In this document: in pieces, positions 1-9,800 of the stretch
Layout of the letters: each line of letters starts with the position of its first letter
How positions within the stretch are numbered: the stretch's first letter is position 1
From: Curvibacter lanceolatus ATCC 14669
Lineage (GTDB): Bacteria; Pseudomonadota; Gammaproteobacteria; Burkholderiales; Burkholderiaceae_C
Assembly (NCBI RefSeq): GCF_000381265.1
Contig: NZ_KB906256.1
Span: 248,001-312,000 of the forward strand
DNA length: 64,000 nucleotides
Direction of reading: 5' to 3'
Made by a program: the position numbers and the translations under genes
The notes under the pieces: model-generated
Database searches by the model: none
Told to the model about the DNA's origin: nothing
Seen by the model: only the letters and a program-made list of their open reading frames with translations

Positions 1-625
1 CCATTCGGTGACCTTGACCGTGAACACAATGTAGAAGGCCAGGGCGGCCAGGGTGATCCAGGCAAACCAGACGTCGAACTTGACGGCCAGGATGGACAGC
101 ACCAGGGTCACCTCGATCAGCGTGGGCACGATGCTGTAGAGCGAGTACGAGATCAGCGACTCGATGCCACGCACGCCGCGCTCGATATCACGCGTCATGC
201 CCCCCGGTCTGGCGCTCCAGGTGAAAGCGCAGGCTCAGCGCGTGCAGGTGCTCAAAAGTCTGCAGCGCGATGCTGCGCGCCGCCCCCTGGGTGGCCTTGG
301 CAAACACCAACTCACGCAACTCGGTGAACAGCGAGGTCGACAGCCGCAAGCCCCCATAGGCCAGCAGCAAGGCGGCCGGCACCACCAGCACGGCCTGCGG
401 ATCGCCGGGCTTGAAGGACATCGCGTCCACCAGCGACTTGAGCAGCACCGGCACGCCCACATTGGCCAGCTTGGCCCCCACCATGAAGCCCAGTGCGGCC
501 AGCACACGCCACTTGTACTGCCACAGGTAGGGGAAGAGCCGTGCCAGGGTTTGCCAGTCGCGGGAGGGTGAGCGGTCGGCTTGTGAGATGGGCGCGGGGG
601 GTGAGGATTCGCCAGAGCGGCGCAT
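1..625 (-). pseudogene. ATM1-type ABC exporter, N-terminal membrane part, frameshifted and cut by the window edge
   Basis: Read on the minus strand from an ATG at 625, the product matches the membrane domain of ATM1/HMT1-type half-size ABC exporters (heavy-metal or glutathione-conjugate export, inner membrane): LFPYLWQYKWRV, LVDAM, LRELVFAKATQGAARSIA, HLHALSLRFHLERQTGG. The frame closes right after QTGG at a run of six C (200-205 on the plus strand). If one base of that run is removed, the frame continues as MTRDIERGVRGIESL and on through two hydrophobic segments to the window edge, exactly as the family expects. So this is either a real +1 frameshift or a homopolymer sequencing error. The ATP-binding domain lies outside the window. 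Identification of the family is firm; functional status is open. Confidence 0.8.
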
Positions 626-666
626 AGGGGACAATTCCAGACTTGTGAAACCACGAGATTGTGCCC

Positions 667-1086
667 ATGTCCGACCGACCCAGTGCCCAGCGGGCCTTTG
701 AAGAACCCCTGCCGCAAGACAAGGAGCTGGTGCTCAAGGTGATTCCAATGCCGGCCGACTGCAACGCCAACGGCGATATCTTTGGCGGCTGGGTCATGGC
801 CCAGGTCGACCTAGCCGGCTCGGTGCTGCCGGCGCGTTACGCCCAGGGCCGCATGGCCACGGTGGCGGTGAACGAGTTCATTTTCAAGCAGCCCGTGCGG
901 GTGGGCGACATCCTGTCGTTTTACGCCTCGATGGAGCGCATCGGCCGCACCTCGATGACGGTGCGGGTCGAGGTGTTTGCCGAGCGATTCCGGGCCCAGG
1001 GCCAGTACATCAAGGTGACCCAGGCCACGCTGACCTATGTGGCCATCGACGATCAGGGCCGCCCGCGCGAGATCCCGCGCGGCTGA
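667..1086 (+). CDS. YciA-like hotdog acyl-CoA thioesterase
   Basis: 139-aa single hotdog-fold protein that hydrolyses acyl-CoA thioesters in the cytoplasm. The N-terminal half carries the YciA/BACH-type signature NANGDIFGGWVMAQVD, where the Asp after NANG is part of the active site in the family, followed by VAVNEFIFKQPVRVGD and RTSMTVRVEVFAER. An in-frame GTG lies two codons upstream (661), but the ATG at 667 gives the usual start. It is transcribed away from the exporter on the other strand, with about 40 bp between the two starts. It is not obviously part of the liv operon, since 214 bp including a palindrome separate them. Substrate chain length cannot be read from the sequence. Confidence 0.88.
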   Translation: MSDRPSAQRAFEEPLPQDKELVLKVIPMPADCNANGDIFGGWVMAQVDLAGSVLPARYAQGRMATVAVNEFIFKQPVRVGDILSFYASMERIGRTSMTVRVEVFAERFRAQGQYIKVTQATLTYVAIDDQGRPREIPRG

Positions 1087-1129
1087 GGCCCGCCCCTTCT
1101 GCCCGCCCTTCTACCCCAGGCGCGCGCCC

Positions 1130-1145
1130 GGCGATAGCGCCTTTT
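1130..1145 (+). terminator. Weak candidate terminator after the thioesterase
   Basis: A short stem GGCG-ATAG-CGCC is followed directly by TTTT. The stem has only four pairs, so this is a weak candidate, supported mainly by its position between the thioesterase and the liv promoter region. Confidence 0.25.
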
Positions 1146-1253
1146 CCCCGATAGCCAGACCGCCCCTGCCGGCCTCACCATGCGCCAGCGGGTGGCGGTG
1201 CTCAGCCGCTCAGGGTTAGCCCCGAGTGTGTGGCCTTGGCCCCCGCCGCTACA

Positions 1254-1285
1254 TTATTTATGCCAAGCAATCGCTTGGCATAAAT
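1254..1285 (+). promoter_or_regulatory. Palindromic operator upstream of livH (proposed TetR site)
   Basis: A perfect inverted repeat with 13-bp arms (ATTTATGCCAAGC and GCTTGGCATAAAT) spans 1256-1285 around a 4-nt centre, AATC, just before the livH Shine-Dalgarno. The spaced pattern TTATTT-N5-AAGC-N4-GCTTG-N2-ATAAAT recurs, with identical spacing, at 21057-21088 upstream of the TetR gene at 21114. No U-tract follows, so it looks like a repressor site rather than a terminator. That the TetR at 21114 binds here is inference. Confidence 0.75.
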
Positions 1286-1300
1286 CATTGGGGAGCCGAT

Positions 1301-2176
1301 GTGCAATTCGTGCAACTGCTGATCAGCGGGGTCTCTCAGGGCTGCATCTACGGCCTGATCGCGCTGGGTTTCGTGCTCATCTACAAGGCCACCGAAACGG
1401 TGAGCTTTGCCCAGGGCGAGCTGATGATGCTGGGCGCCTTCTGCGGCCTGGGTCTGATGACGGTGCTGGGCTTTCCGTTCTGGCTGGCGGTGCCGGCCAC
1501 CCTGGTGGCCATGGGGCTGTTCGGCATCGTGCTGGAGCGTGCCGTGGTGCGCCCCATCCTGGGGCAGCCCGCCTTCTCGGTGGTGATGCTCACCATCGGC
1601 ATCGGCTACGTGCTGCGCGGCGTGGTCACGATGATCCCGAACATCGGCACCGACACCCACACCCTGCCCGTGCCCTACAAGGACCTGAGTCTGAACCTGG
1701 CCGGCCTGGTGCTGAACGCCGAACAGGCCGTGGTGATCGCCGCCACCGCCGTGCTGTGCGGCGGGCTGTTTGCGATGTTCCGCTACAGCAAGCTGGGCAT
1801 CGCCATGCAGGCGGCCTCGCAGAACCAGTTGGCGGCCTACTACATGGGCATCCCGGTCAAGCGCCTCAACGGCCTGGTGTGGGGGCTGGCCGCAGCCGTG
1901 GCCTCGGTGGCCGGGTTGCTGCTGGCGCCCATCACCTTTGTGCACGCCAACATGGGCTTCATCGGCCTGAAGGCCTTCCCGGCCGCCGTGGTCGGGGGCT
2001 TTGGCAGCCTGCCCGGGGCCATCGTGGGCGGGCTGGTGATCGGCATCGTCGAGTCGCTGTCGGGCTTTTACCTGCCCGAGGGCTTCAAGGACATCGCGGC
2101 CTACATCGTGGTGCTGCTGATGCTGATGGTGAAGCCCAATGGCCTGTTCGGCGACAAGCTGCGTAAGAAAGTCTGA
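1301..2176 (+). CDS. livH: Branched-chain-type ABC transporter permease LivH
   Basis: 291-aa inner-membrane permease of the hydrophobic amino acid/carboxylate uptake (HAAT) family. It begins VQFVQLLISGVSQGCIYGLIALGFVLIY, typical of LivH, and has about eight hydrophobic segments, with the conserved FAQGELMMLGAF and the C-terminal AFPAAVVGGFGSLPGAIVGG loop that contacts the ATPase. I chose the GTG at 1301 because GGGAG (1291-1295) sits at good spacing and the family N-terminus starts there; the longer frame would translate through the palindrome. First gene of an operon with livM, livG, livF and an acyl-CoA ligase. The ligase suggests the cargo is a carboxylic acid rather than an amino acid. 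Confidence 0.93.
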   Translation: MQFVQLLISGVSQGCIYGLIALGFVLIYKATETVSFAQGELMMLGAFCGLGLMTVLGFPFWLAVPATLVAMGLFGIVLERAVVRPILGQPAFSVVMLTIGIGYVLRGVVTMIPNIGTDTHTLPVPYKDLSLNLAGLVLNAEQAVVIAATAVLCGGLFAMFRYSKLGIAMQAASQNQLAAYYMGIPVKRLNGLVWGLAAAVASVAGLLLAPITFVHANMGFIGLKAFPAAVVGGFGSLPGAIVGGLVIGIVESLSGFYLPEGFKDIAAYIVVLLMLMVKPNGLFGDKLRKKV

Positions 2177-2182
2177 CCCACC

Positions 2183-3259
2183 ATGCGCTTTCTGTTCAAG
2201 ACCGATTACGACCAGGACATCCGCCTGGCCAAACACGGCGGCCAGCGGTTCTGGTACGGGCTCTTGCTGCTGGCCCTGCTGGCCGCGCCCTGGCTGGTGC
2301 CCGAGTACTGGCTGGCCCAGCTCACCTTTGTGCTGATCTACGGCATCGTGGGCCTGGGTCTGATGCTGCTGGCCGGCTTCACGGGCTTGTTCTCCATGGG
2401 GCATGCGGCCTTTCTGGGCGTGGGGGCTTACACCCAGGCCGCGCTGTGTGGCCTGGGCTGGCCGTTTCCGCTGGCCCTGGCCTGCGCCGCCGCGCTGTCC
2501 GCCGCCGCGGGTCTGCTGGTGGGCTTGCCGGCCCTGCGGGTCAAAGGCATCTACCTGGGCATGGCCACCTTGTCGTTCGGCTTCATCGTCGAGGAGGTGT
2601 TCGCCCGCTGGGAGAGCGTGACCGGCGGCAATGCCGGCAAGCACGTGCAGGCCCCCGACTTCTTCGGCTGGAAGGCCGACAGCGCCGAATCGTTCTACTT
2701 TGTCTGCCTGGTGATCGCCGTGGCCAGCACGCTGGGCATCCTGAACCTGCTGCGCTCCCCCACGGGGAGGGCCTTCGTGGCCATCCGTGACTCGGAGATC
2801 TCGGCCCAGAGCATGGGCATCCACCTGGCCCGCTACAAAAGCCTGTCGTTTGCGCTGTCGGCGGCGCTGGCGGGCATGGGCGGAGCGCTTTACGCACACA
2901 AGCTGCAGTTCATCTCGCCCGACCAGTTCGACATCCTGCAATCAATCGACCTGCTGCTGATGATCGTGATCGGCGGCCTGGGCTCGGTGCATGGGGCCTT
3001 TCTGGGTGCGCTGTTCCTGATCTCGATGCCGCAGGTGATCGCCCTGTCCAAGGATTCGCTGCCCGACGCCATCGCCCAGGCGCCCGGCCTGCAGGGCCTG
3101 GTCTACGGCGTGGTGCTGATCGCCTTCGTGCTGTTCGAGCCGCTGGGCCTGTATGGGCGCTGGCTCAAGGTGCGCACCTGGCTGCAGATGTTCCCGTTCT
3201 ACCGGAAAGGGATGTTCAAGCGCCAAAAATCCTTCCAGAAATCTGACCGGTTGAAATGA
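2183..3259 (+). CDS. livM: Branched-chain-type ABC transporter permease LivM
   Basis: 358-aa second permease of the Liv-type importer. About ten hydrophobic segments; the family signature [27 protein letters not shown] is near residues 50-76, and the coupling region [16 protein letters not shown] with [16 protein letters not shown] is in the C-terminal half. The tail after the last membrane segment is basic and unusually long ([19 protein letters not shown]). Starts 6 bp after livH and overlaps livG by 4 bp, so translation is probably coupled. Forms the membrane channel with LivH. Confidence 0.93.
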   Translation: MRFLFKTDYDQDIRLAKHGGQRFWYGLLLLALLAAPWLVPEYWLAQLTFVLIYGIVGLGLMLLAGFTGLFSMGHAAFLGVGAYTQAALCGLGWPFPLALACAAALSAAAGLLVGLPALRVKGIYLGMATLSFGFIVEEVFARWESVTGGNAGKHVQAPDFFGWKADSAESFYFVCLVIAVASTLGILNLLRSPTGRAFVAIRDSEISAQSMGIHLARYKSLSFALSAALAGMGGALYAHKLQFISPDQFDILQSIDLLLMIVIGGLGSVHGAFLGALFLISMPQVIALSKDSLPDAIAQAPGLQGLVYGVVLIAFVLFEPLGLYGRWLKVRTWLQMFPFYRKGMFKRQKSFQKSDRLK

Positions 3260-4113
3260 GGCCCCCGATGGACAGCGACATCCTTCTCTCGGCCCGCGAT
3301 CTCAGCGTGCGTTTCGGCGGCGTGCTGGCGGTCAACAAGGTCAGCTTCGAGGTGCGCCAGGGCGAGGTCTTCACCCTGATCGGGCCGAACGGCGCGGGCA
3401 AGACCACGGTGTTCAACCTGATCAGCCGCATCTACACGCCCACCAGCGGCGAGATCGATTACGCCAGCGTCGAGGGCCCGGTGCGCCTGACCGAGCGCCC
3501 GCCGCACCAGATCGCCCGCCTGGGCATCGCACGCACCTTCCAGAACATCGAGTTGTTCGAACACGCCACCGTGCTGCACAACCTGCTGATCGGGCGGCAC
3601 ACGCACCGCGACAGCGGGCTGTGGAGCGACCTGTTCTTCACCCGCCGCACCCGAGAGGCCGAGCTGCGGGCCCGCCGCAAGGCCGAAGAGGTGATCGACC
3701 TGCTCGATTTGCAACACCACCGCGACGCCCTGGTGGCCGGCCTGCCCTATGGGGTGCGCAAGGTGGTCGAGCTGGCACGCGCCCTGTGCACCGAGCCGCG
3801 CCTGCTGCTGCTGGACGAGCCCTCCTCCGGCCTCAATGTCGAAGAGACCGAAGACATGGCCTACTGGATCCAGGACATCCAGAAAGAGCTGGGCATCACC
3901 GTGCTGATGGTCGAGCACGACATGACCCTGGTGTCGCGCGTGTCCGACCGGGTGCTGGCCATGAACCAGGGCGAGGTGCTGGCCCTGGGCAGCCCGCGCG
4001 AGGTGCAGACCCACCCGGGCGTGGCCGAGGCCTACCTGGGCACCATCGACGACGTGAGCAACCTGCGCCGCCCCGCCGGCGCCGGGGCCCGGTTTGAAAG
4101 GAAAGCCGCATGA
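3256..4113 (+). CDS. livG: ABC transporter ATP-binding protein LivG
   Basis: 285-aa ATPase of the Liv-type importer. Walker A GPNGAGKT lies at residues 43-50; there is a Q-loop region ([20 protein letters not shown]), the family signature in the form [15 protein letters not shown] (replacing the usual LSGGQ), Walker B LLLLDEP, and the switch His in VEHDM. The longer insert after Walker A and the C-terminal SNLRR stretch are typical of LivG. ATG at 3256 overlaps the livM stop; a second in-frame ATG at 3268 is also possible. Stop overlaps the livF start. Confidence 0.93.
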   Translation: MRPPMDSDILLSARDLSVRFGGVLAVNKVSFEVRQGEVFTLIGPNGAGKTTVFNLISRIYTPTSGEIDYASVEGPVRLTERPPHQIARLGIARTFQNIELFEHATVLHNLLIGRHTHRDSGLWSDLFFTRRTREAELRARRKAEEVIDLLDLQHHRDALVAGLPYGVRKVVELARALCTEPRLLLLDEPSSGLNVEETEDMAYWIQDIQKELGITVLMVEHDMTLVSRVSDRVLAMNQGEVLALGSPREVQTHPGVAEAYLGTIDDVSNLRRPAGAGARFERKAA

Positions 4114-4970
4114 GCGCCACCCTGGCCCCACCACACACCGCGCCACACACGGCACCACACACCGCCCCGCCCTCTTCGCCCAGCCAGGCCGTGGAGGCTG
4201 CACCGGCGGTGCTGCAACTGCTCAACGTGGAGAGCGCCTACGGCCCCATCAAGGCCATCCGCGGCGTCAGCCTGCAGGTGCGCGAAGGCGAGATCGCCAC
4301 CGTGCTGGGCTCCAACGGCGCGGGCAAGAGCACCATCCTCAAAACCATCTCGGGCATCATCGACCCGCGCAAGGGCTCGATCAGCTTCCGCGGCCAGGAC
4401 ATCACCGCCCGCGACCCGTCGGCCATCGTGCGCCTGGGCCTGTCGCATGTGCCCGAAGGGCGCGAGGTGTTCCCGCTGCTGTCGGTGCGCGACAACCTGC
4501 TGATGGGCGCCTACACCCGGCACGACGCCGATGCGGTGGCGCGCGACATCGAGGCCGTGTATGGCTACTTCCCCATCCTGCGCGAGCGCGCAGCCCAGGA
4601 GGCCGGCCTGCTGTCGGGCGGCCAGCAGCAGATGCTGGCCATCTCGCGAGCCCTGATGGCCCAGCCCTCGCTGATCCTGCTTGACGAACCCAGCCTGGGC
4701 CTGAGCCCCAAGCTGACCAAGGAGATCTTCGAGATCGTGGTGCGCATCAACCGCGAACGCGGCACCACCATCTTGCTGGTCGAGCAGAACGCCAACATGG
4801 CCCTGAACGCGGCCGACCACGGCTACGTGCTGGAAAACGGGCGCATCGTGATGGAAGACAGCTGCGAGCGCCTGCGCGAGAAGGACGACATCAAGGAGTT
4901 CTACCTCGGCCTCAAAGACGACGGCGTGCGCGGTGAGCGGCGCTGGAAAAAGAAAAAGAACTGGAGGTGA
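4110..4970 (+). CDS. livF: ABC transporter ATP-binding protein LivF with a repeat-bearing N-terminus
   Basis: 286-aa second ATPase of the importer. Walker A GSNGAGKST, signature LLSGGQQQMLAISRAL, Walker B LILLDEP followed by SLGLSP, and VEQNANMAL as in LivF. It has an extra N-terminal stretch of about 35 residues with PHTA repeated three times, encoded by a 12-bp tandem repeat (4131-4166) and unlike the compact start of most LivF proteins. The C-terminus ends in a basic KKKKNW tail. Overlaps livG by 4 bp; the ligase gene begins 3 bp after its stop. Confidence 0.92.
   Translation: MSATLAPPHTAPHTAPHTAPPSSPSQAVEAAPAVLQLLNVESAYGPIKAIRGVSLQVREGEIATVLGSNGAGKSTILKTISGIIDPRKGSISFRGQDITARDPSAIVRLGLSHVPEGREVFPLLSVRDNLLMGAYTRHDADAVARDIEAVYGYFPILRERAAQEAGLLSGGQQQMLAISRALMAQPSLILLDEPSLGLSPKLTKEIFEIVVRINRERGTTILLVEQNANMALNAADHGYVLENGRIVMEDSCERLREKDDIKEFYLGLKDDGVRGERRWKKKKNWR
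4131..4166 (+). repeat. 12-bp tandem repeat, three copies, inside livF
   Basis: Three adjacent 12-bp units of the form CCACACAC(C/G)G(C/A)(G/A/C) encode PHTA three times near the LivF N-terminus. Being a multiple of three, copy-number change would not shift the frame. Confidence 0.8.
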
Positions 4971-4973
4971 GCC

Positions 4974-6827
4974 GTGACCGGACTCTGGAAACCCGACCGC
5001 CTGCAGCCCAGCACCGACATCGTGGTGCCGGGCGACACCATCCCCGCCCTGTTCTGGAACGCGGTCGAGCGCCGTGGCCCGCAGGTGTGGATGCGACAGA
5101 AAGAGCTGGGCATCTGGCGCAGCTGGACCTGGGCCCAGACGGCCGAGGCGGTGCGCGAGATCGCCGGCGGGCTGATGAGCCTGGGCTTTGCCCCCGGCGA
5201 CACCGCCTCCATCCTGTCGAACACGGTGATCGAGTGGGTGCTGGCCGACCTGGCCGTGCTGAGCGCGGGCGGCGTGGCCAATGGCATCTACCCCACCGAT
5301 GCCGCCCCCCAGGTGCACTACCTGTGCGATGACTCCCGCACCACGGTGCTGTTCGTGGAAGACGACGAGCAGCTCGACAAGGCCCTGGAAGTGCGCGAAC
5401 AGCTGCCCCTGTTGCGCCAGATCGTGGTCTTTGACATGAAGGGCCTGCGCGAACTCGCCGACCCCGGCGTGATCAGCCTGGACGCGCTGCGCGAGCGCGG
5501 CCGTGCCCACCTGCAGCAGCACGCAGGCGAGCTGGAGCGCCGCGTGCAGGCCTGCCGCCCTGAGGATCTGGCCATCCTGGTCTACACCTCGGGCACCACC
5601 GGCAAACCCAAGGGCGCCATGCACACCCACGCCGGCCTGGTCTACACCGTGCGCGGCTACAACACCCTGATCGCCCGCGACGAGCACGACGAGGCCATGT
5701 GCTTTCTGCCTCTGTGCCACATCGCCGAGCGCCTGGGCGGCGAGTACTTCTCGCTCTACACCGGCACCCGGCTCAACTTCGTCGAGAACCCCGAAACCGT
5801 GCCCGAGAACGTGCGCGAGATCGCCCCCACCGTGTTCACCGCCGTGCCCCGGGTGTGGGAGAAGTTCTACTCGGGCGTGATGATCGCGCTGAAAGAGTCC
5901 AGTGCCCTACAGCAGGCCGTCTATGCCTGGGCCATCGGCGTCGGCACCCGCATTGCCGACCGGGTGCTGGCCGGGCAACCCGTGAGCACCGCGCTCAAGG
6001 CCCAGTTCACGCTGGCCCGTTGGCTGGCGCTCGACAACGTGCGCAAGCTCATCGGCATCCACCGCGCGCGCTTTCTGGTGACCGGGGCCGCCCCCATCTC
6101 ACCCGATCTGGTCAAGTGGTACCTGGCGTTGGGTGTGCCCATGCTGGAAGTCTGGGGCATGACCGAGACCTGCGGCGCCGCCACCGGCGTGCCGGCCACA
6201 CGCATCAAGCCCGGCTCGATCGGGCCGGCCGCGGGCTACAACGAGGTGCGCCTGGACCCGGCCACCGGCGAGATCCTGGTGCGCGGCCCCAACGTCTTCA
6301 AGGGCTACCTGAACCTGCCCGAAAAGACCGCCGAAACCATCACCCCCGACGGCTGGCTGCACACCGGCGACGTGGGCCAGGTCGATGCCGACGGTTACTA
6401 CCGCATCACCGACCGCATGAAGGACATCATCATCACCGCCGGCGGCAAGAACATCACCCCCAGCGAACTTGAGAACGAACTGAAGTTCTCGCCCTACATC
6501 ACCGATGCCGTGGTGATCGGCGACCGCCGACCCTACCTGACCGTGATCATCATGATCGACCAGGAAAACGTCGAAAAATACGCCCAGGACCACGATGTGC
6601 CCTTCAGCAACTACGCCAGCCTGACCCGCGCCCCCGAGGTGCAGCAGCTGATCCAGGGCGTGATCGACCAGGTCAACACCCGCTTCGCCCGCGTCGAGCA
6701 GATCAAGAAGTTCTTCCTGCTCGACACCCAGCTCAGCGCCGAAGACGAGGAGCTCACCCCCACCATGAAGCTCAAGCGCCAGCTGGTGCAGAAGAAGTAC
6801 GCCGAGCGGATCGAAGCGATGTATTGA
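4974..6827 (+). CDS. AMP-forming acyl-CoA synthetase (long-chain/FadD15-like)
   Basis: 617-aa cytoplasmic ligase that activates a carboxylic acid to its CoA thioester through an acyl-AMP. It shows the P-loop YTSGTTGKPKGAM (about residue 205), the A5 motif GMTETCG, the A8-type hinge ITDRMKDIIITAGGKNITPSELE with the GWLHTGD motif, and a C-terminal domain ending in the TPTMKLKR catalytic-lysine region. It belongs to the group often called long-chain or AMP-dependent synthetase, whose chain length cannot be inferred from annotation alone. Starts at GTG 4974 with a strong GGAGG (4963-4967) before it. As last gene of the liv operon it probably activates what LivHMGF imports. Confidence 0.92.
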   Translation: MTGLWKPDRLQPSTDIVVPGDTIPALFWNAVERRGPQVWMRQKELGIWRSWTWAQTAEAVREIAGGLMSLGFAPGDTASILSNTVIEWVLADLAVLSAGGVANGIYPTDAAPQVHYLCDDSRTTVLFVEDDEQLDKALEVREQLPLLRQIVVFDMKGLRELADPGVISLDALRERGRAHLQQHAGELERRVQACRPEDLAILVYTSGTTGKPKGAMHTHAGLVYTVRGYNTLIARDEHDEAMCFLPLCHIAERLGGEYFSLYTGTRLNFVENPETVPENVREIAPTVFTAVPRVWEKFYSGVMIALKESSALQQAVYAWAIGVGTRIADRVLAGQPVSTALKAQFTLARWLALDNVRKLIGIHRARFLVTGAAPISPDLVKWYLALGVPMLEVWGMTETCGAATGVPATRIKPGSIGPAAGYNEVRLDPATGEILVRGPNVFKGYLNLPEKTAETITPDGWLHTGDVGQVDADGYYRITDRMKDIIITAGGKNITPSELENELKFSPYITDAVVIGDRRPYLTVIIMIDQENVEKYAQDHDVPFSNYASLTRAPEVQQLIQGVIDQVNTRFARVEQIKKFFLLDTQLSAEDEELTPTMKLKRQLVQKKYAERIEAMY

Positions 6828-6842
6828 CCCCCTTGCGGTCAA

Positions 6843-6863
6843 CCCAGGCACCATGTGCCTGGG
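6843..6863. terminator. Perfect hairpin between convergent genes
   Basis: CCCAGGCAC and GTGCCTGGG form nine pairs around a CAT loop, between the ligase stop (6827) and the end of the glycosyltransferase gene (6895) on the other strand. There is no U-run on either side, so it may act as a pause or RNA-stabilising hairpin rather than a classical Rho-independent terminator. Confidence 0.5.
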
Positions 6864-6894
6864 AGCCGCAAAGAGGTGGGCAGCCCGCGCGTGA

Positions 6895-9800
6895 TCAGTG
6901 CGGGGTTTGGGGCGCCACCAGCCCGGCCAGGGTCTTGGCGGCGTTGGCGCGCGAGAAATGGCGCTGGATGTTGGCGCGCCCGTTGGCGGCCAGGCTGTTC
7001 CAGAGCGCTTCGTCGCCATACAGGCGCACGATCTCATCGGCATAGGCCTGGGGGTCGTCTGCCACCAGCAGGTCCACGCCCGGGCGCAAGCCCATGCCTT
7101 CAGAGGCCACAACGGTCGCCACCACGGGCAGGCCGTGGGCCATGGCCTGGTTGACCTTGCCCTTGACGCCCGCGCCGTAACGCAGCGGCGCCACCGAGAT
7201 GCGGGCTCGCGCGATCAGCGGGTTGACATCTTCCACATAGCCCACGATGTTCACGCCCGGACCCGTCCTGGCCTGGATGCGCGCCGGCATGTGACTGCCC
7301 ACCACGGTGAAGACCAGCTCGGGCAGGCGTGCATGGACCCGGGGCCAGACCTCGGCGAGGAACCACTCCACCGCGTCGATGTTGGGCGGGTGGCGGAAGC
7401 CCCCGATGAAGAGCAGGCCCTCGCGCTCGGCATAGCTGGGCCCGGCCGGCTCGACCTCGTGGATGTTGGACAGGATGCGCACATCGGCGCCCGGCACCTC
7501 CTTGCCCAGCACGCCGAGTTCAACCGGACTCACCACCAGGGTGACGTCGCAGGCGCGGATCACGCCCAGCTCCTGCTCGCGGGTCTTGAGGGCGGTGCCC
7601 ATCAAGGCCGAGGAGTTCTCCAGTTCGGCCAGGCGCTGCTCGCGCAGGTAGTGCAGGTCGACCGTGTCGAACACGATGCGGGCCTGCGGTGCCCATTCGC
7701 GAATGCGCGCCATGTAGGGCGCCGCGATGTAGTGGCGGCAGAACAGGATGGTGTCGTACAGCTTGCCGCGCTGCTCCAGCAACTGGGCCACCGAGCCGAT
7801 GTAGGGGGCGAACCAGACCTCGACCCCGGCCCGCTGCAGTTGGGCCACATAGGGCTGGCGGCATTCGAGGTTGTCGGCCACGAAGCTGACCTTGCAACCC
7901 TGCTCGACCAGCAGCTCCAGCATGGCCAGCATGCGCACCGAGCCCGAATCCTGATCGGGGGTGATCATGCAGGCCTCGACCACCAGCACGCGGGCGCGCG
8001 CCTCGCGGTCCACCTCGCGCTGCGGCTCCACGCCATTGAGGCGGTGGTGCTTGAGCACGCCTTCCCAACGCTTGAAGAACACTTCCTTGTTGATCACCTG
8101 GTGCCGCTTCACGCCCTGGGTTTCATCGGTGCCCGAGCTGATGCCCTCGTAATGCACGATGGTGCACTGCGGCTGGTAGTACACGCGCTGGCCCGCAGCA
8201 CGCACGCGGAAGGCCAGGTCGGTGTCCTCGTAATAGGCCGGGGTGTAGGCCCGGTCGAAACCGCCCAGGGCCACCCAGTCGCTGCGCATGATGGCCAGAC
8301 AGGCGCCCGAGCAGTAGTCGGCCTCGCGCAGGTAGTTGTAGATGGGGCGCTCGGGGTCGTCGCCACGGCCCCAGTTCCAGGCCGAACCGTCCTGCCACAG
8401 AATGCCACCGGCCTCTTGCAGCGTGCCGTTGGGATAAACCAGGCGCGCGCCCACCAGACCGGCATCCGAGCGGGTGTCGAACACCCACTGCAGCGCGGCC
8501 AGCCAGCCCGGCGTGACCTGGGTGTCGTTGTTGAGCATGACCAGCATGTCACCCCGCGCCAGGTCGGCACCGTGGTGGCAGCTGCCGATGAAGCCCAGGT
8601 TCTGCGGATTGCGCACCAGGCGCACGCCTTGCAAATCAGGCAGTGCCTGGGCCGCCGGGTTGGGCGAGGCGTCGTCGACGACGATGATCTCGACATCCGA
8701 CAGGTCGGTGTGCTCGCCCAGGCTCTTCAGGCAGTTGAAGGTGTAGAGGTGCTGCTCGTAGACCGGGATCACGATCGAATAGCGGGGCACCCGGTCGGCC
8801 GGACAGGTGGCCAGGCTCAGCGGGGCAATCTCGGCCTGCGCCGGTGCCGGGCGCTGGGGCGCCTGGTACACGGGGGCATTGAGCTTGTCGTTGATGCGGC
8901 GCACCAGGGCCGCCGGCCCTTCGGTGCGCAGGATGCGCAACATCATGGGCAAGCGCTCGACGGCACGCCGGCCTTGACGGCGTGCGGCACCGGCCCGGGA
9001 GCGCAGGGCCTTGAGCACCCGACTCGCGAAGCGCAGCGGCCGGGTGACGCGCCAGGAGGTGCTTTGCTCCAACTCCTCAATGCGGGCCTGGCTGCGCACC
9101 AGGTCCTGGCCGCGGGATTCGAACAGACGCTCGACGCGCCGGGTTTCTTCCTGTTGGGCACGTGTCGCCGCCTGGGCCTCTCCGACCTGGCGCTGTGCCT
9201 CCTGAACCTCGCCACGCAGCGCCTGGATGTCGTCCAGGTAGTTGGTGAACACTTCTTGCCAAGGCCTGCCGACTGCTTCACTGGCTCGCGCCAGCAAGGC
9301 CTGCTGCGCCTCCACTTCGGCCAGGCGCTGTTGCAACACTTCACGCGCCTGGCGATGCCCACAGCGCACACCGTAGTCATACAGGGCTTGCAGCGGCAGA
9401 TCCACGCCAGCAGGCACCGTGGCGCGCAGCAGCGACAGATCAGGCAGGGGATGATCCGGCATCCCGGGTTCAAACCCCGCCAGCGGCTGCATCAGCTTGT
9501 CGGCGTAGGCCTGGCGCAGGCGGGACTGGGTCGGCAGGTCGAGCCAGGGCTCGGCCTCGCCCAGGGCCGGGTGGTGTGGGCGCACGGCTTGCAACAAGGC
9601 CTGGTTCCAGACCTCGGCCGAGCTGTCGGCCGGCAAGAGGTGAGCGCCAGGGTGCTGGGCCAGGCGTTCGATCAAGGCGCCGCGGGCGCTGGCCACGATG
9701 GGCAGGCCCGAGGCCAGGGCGACGTCCAAGGTGTAGGCATACGTCTCCGGGTAGGGGCCAGGGAACCACAGCACATCGGCGCGCTCCAGGGCCAGTCGGT

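Noticed and set aside
1256-1285. Reading the livH palindrome as a terminator of the thioesterase gene
   Set aside because: No U-run follows, and a matching spaced motif recurs before the TetR gene, favouring an operator.
1202-2941. Minus-strand frame of 579 codons across livH and livM
   Set aside because: Low-complexity His/Gln/Ala shadow of two well-supported membrane permeases.
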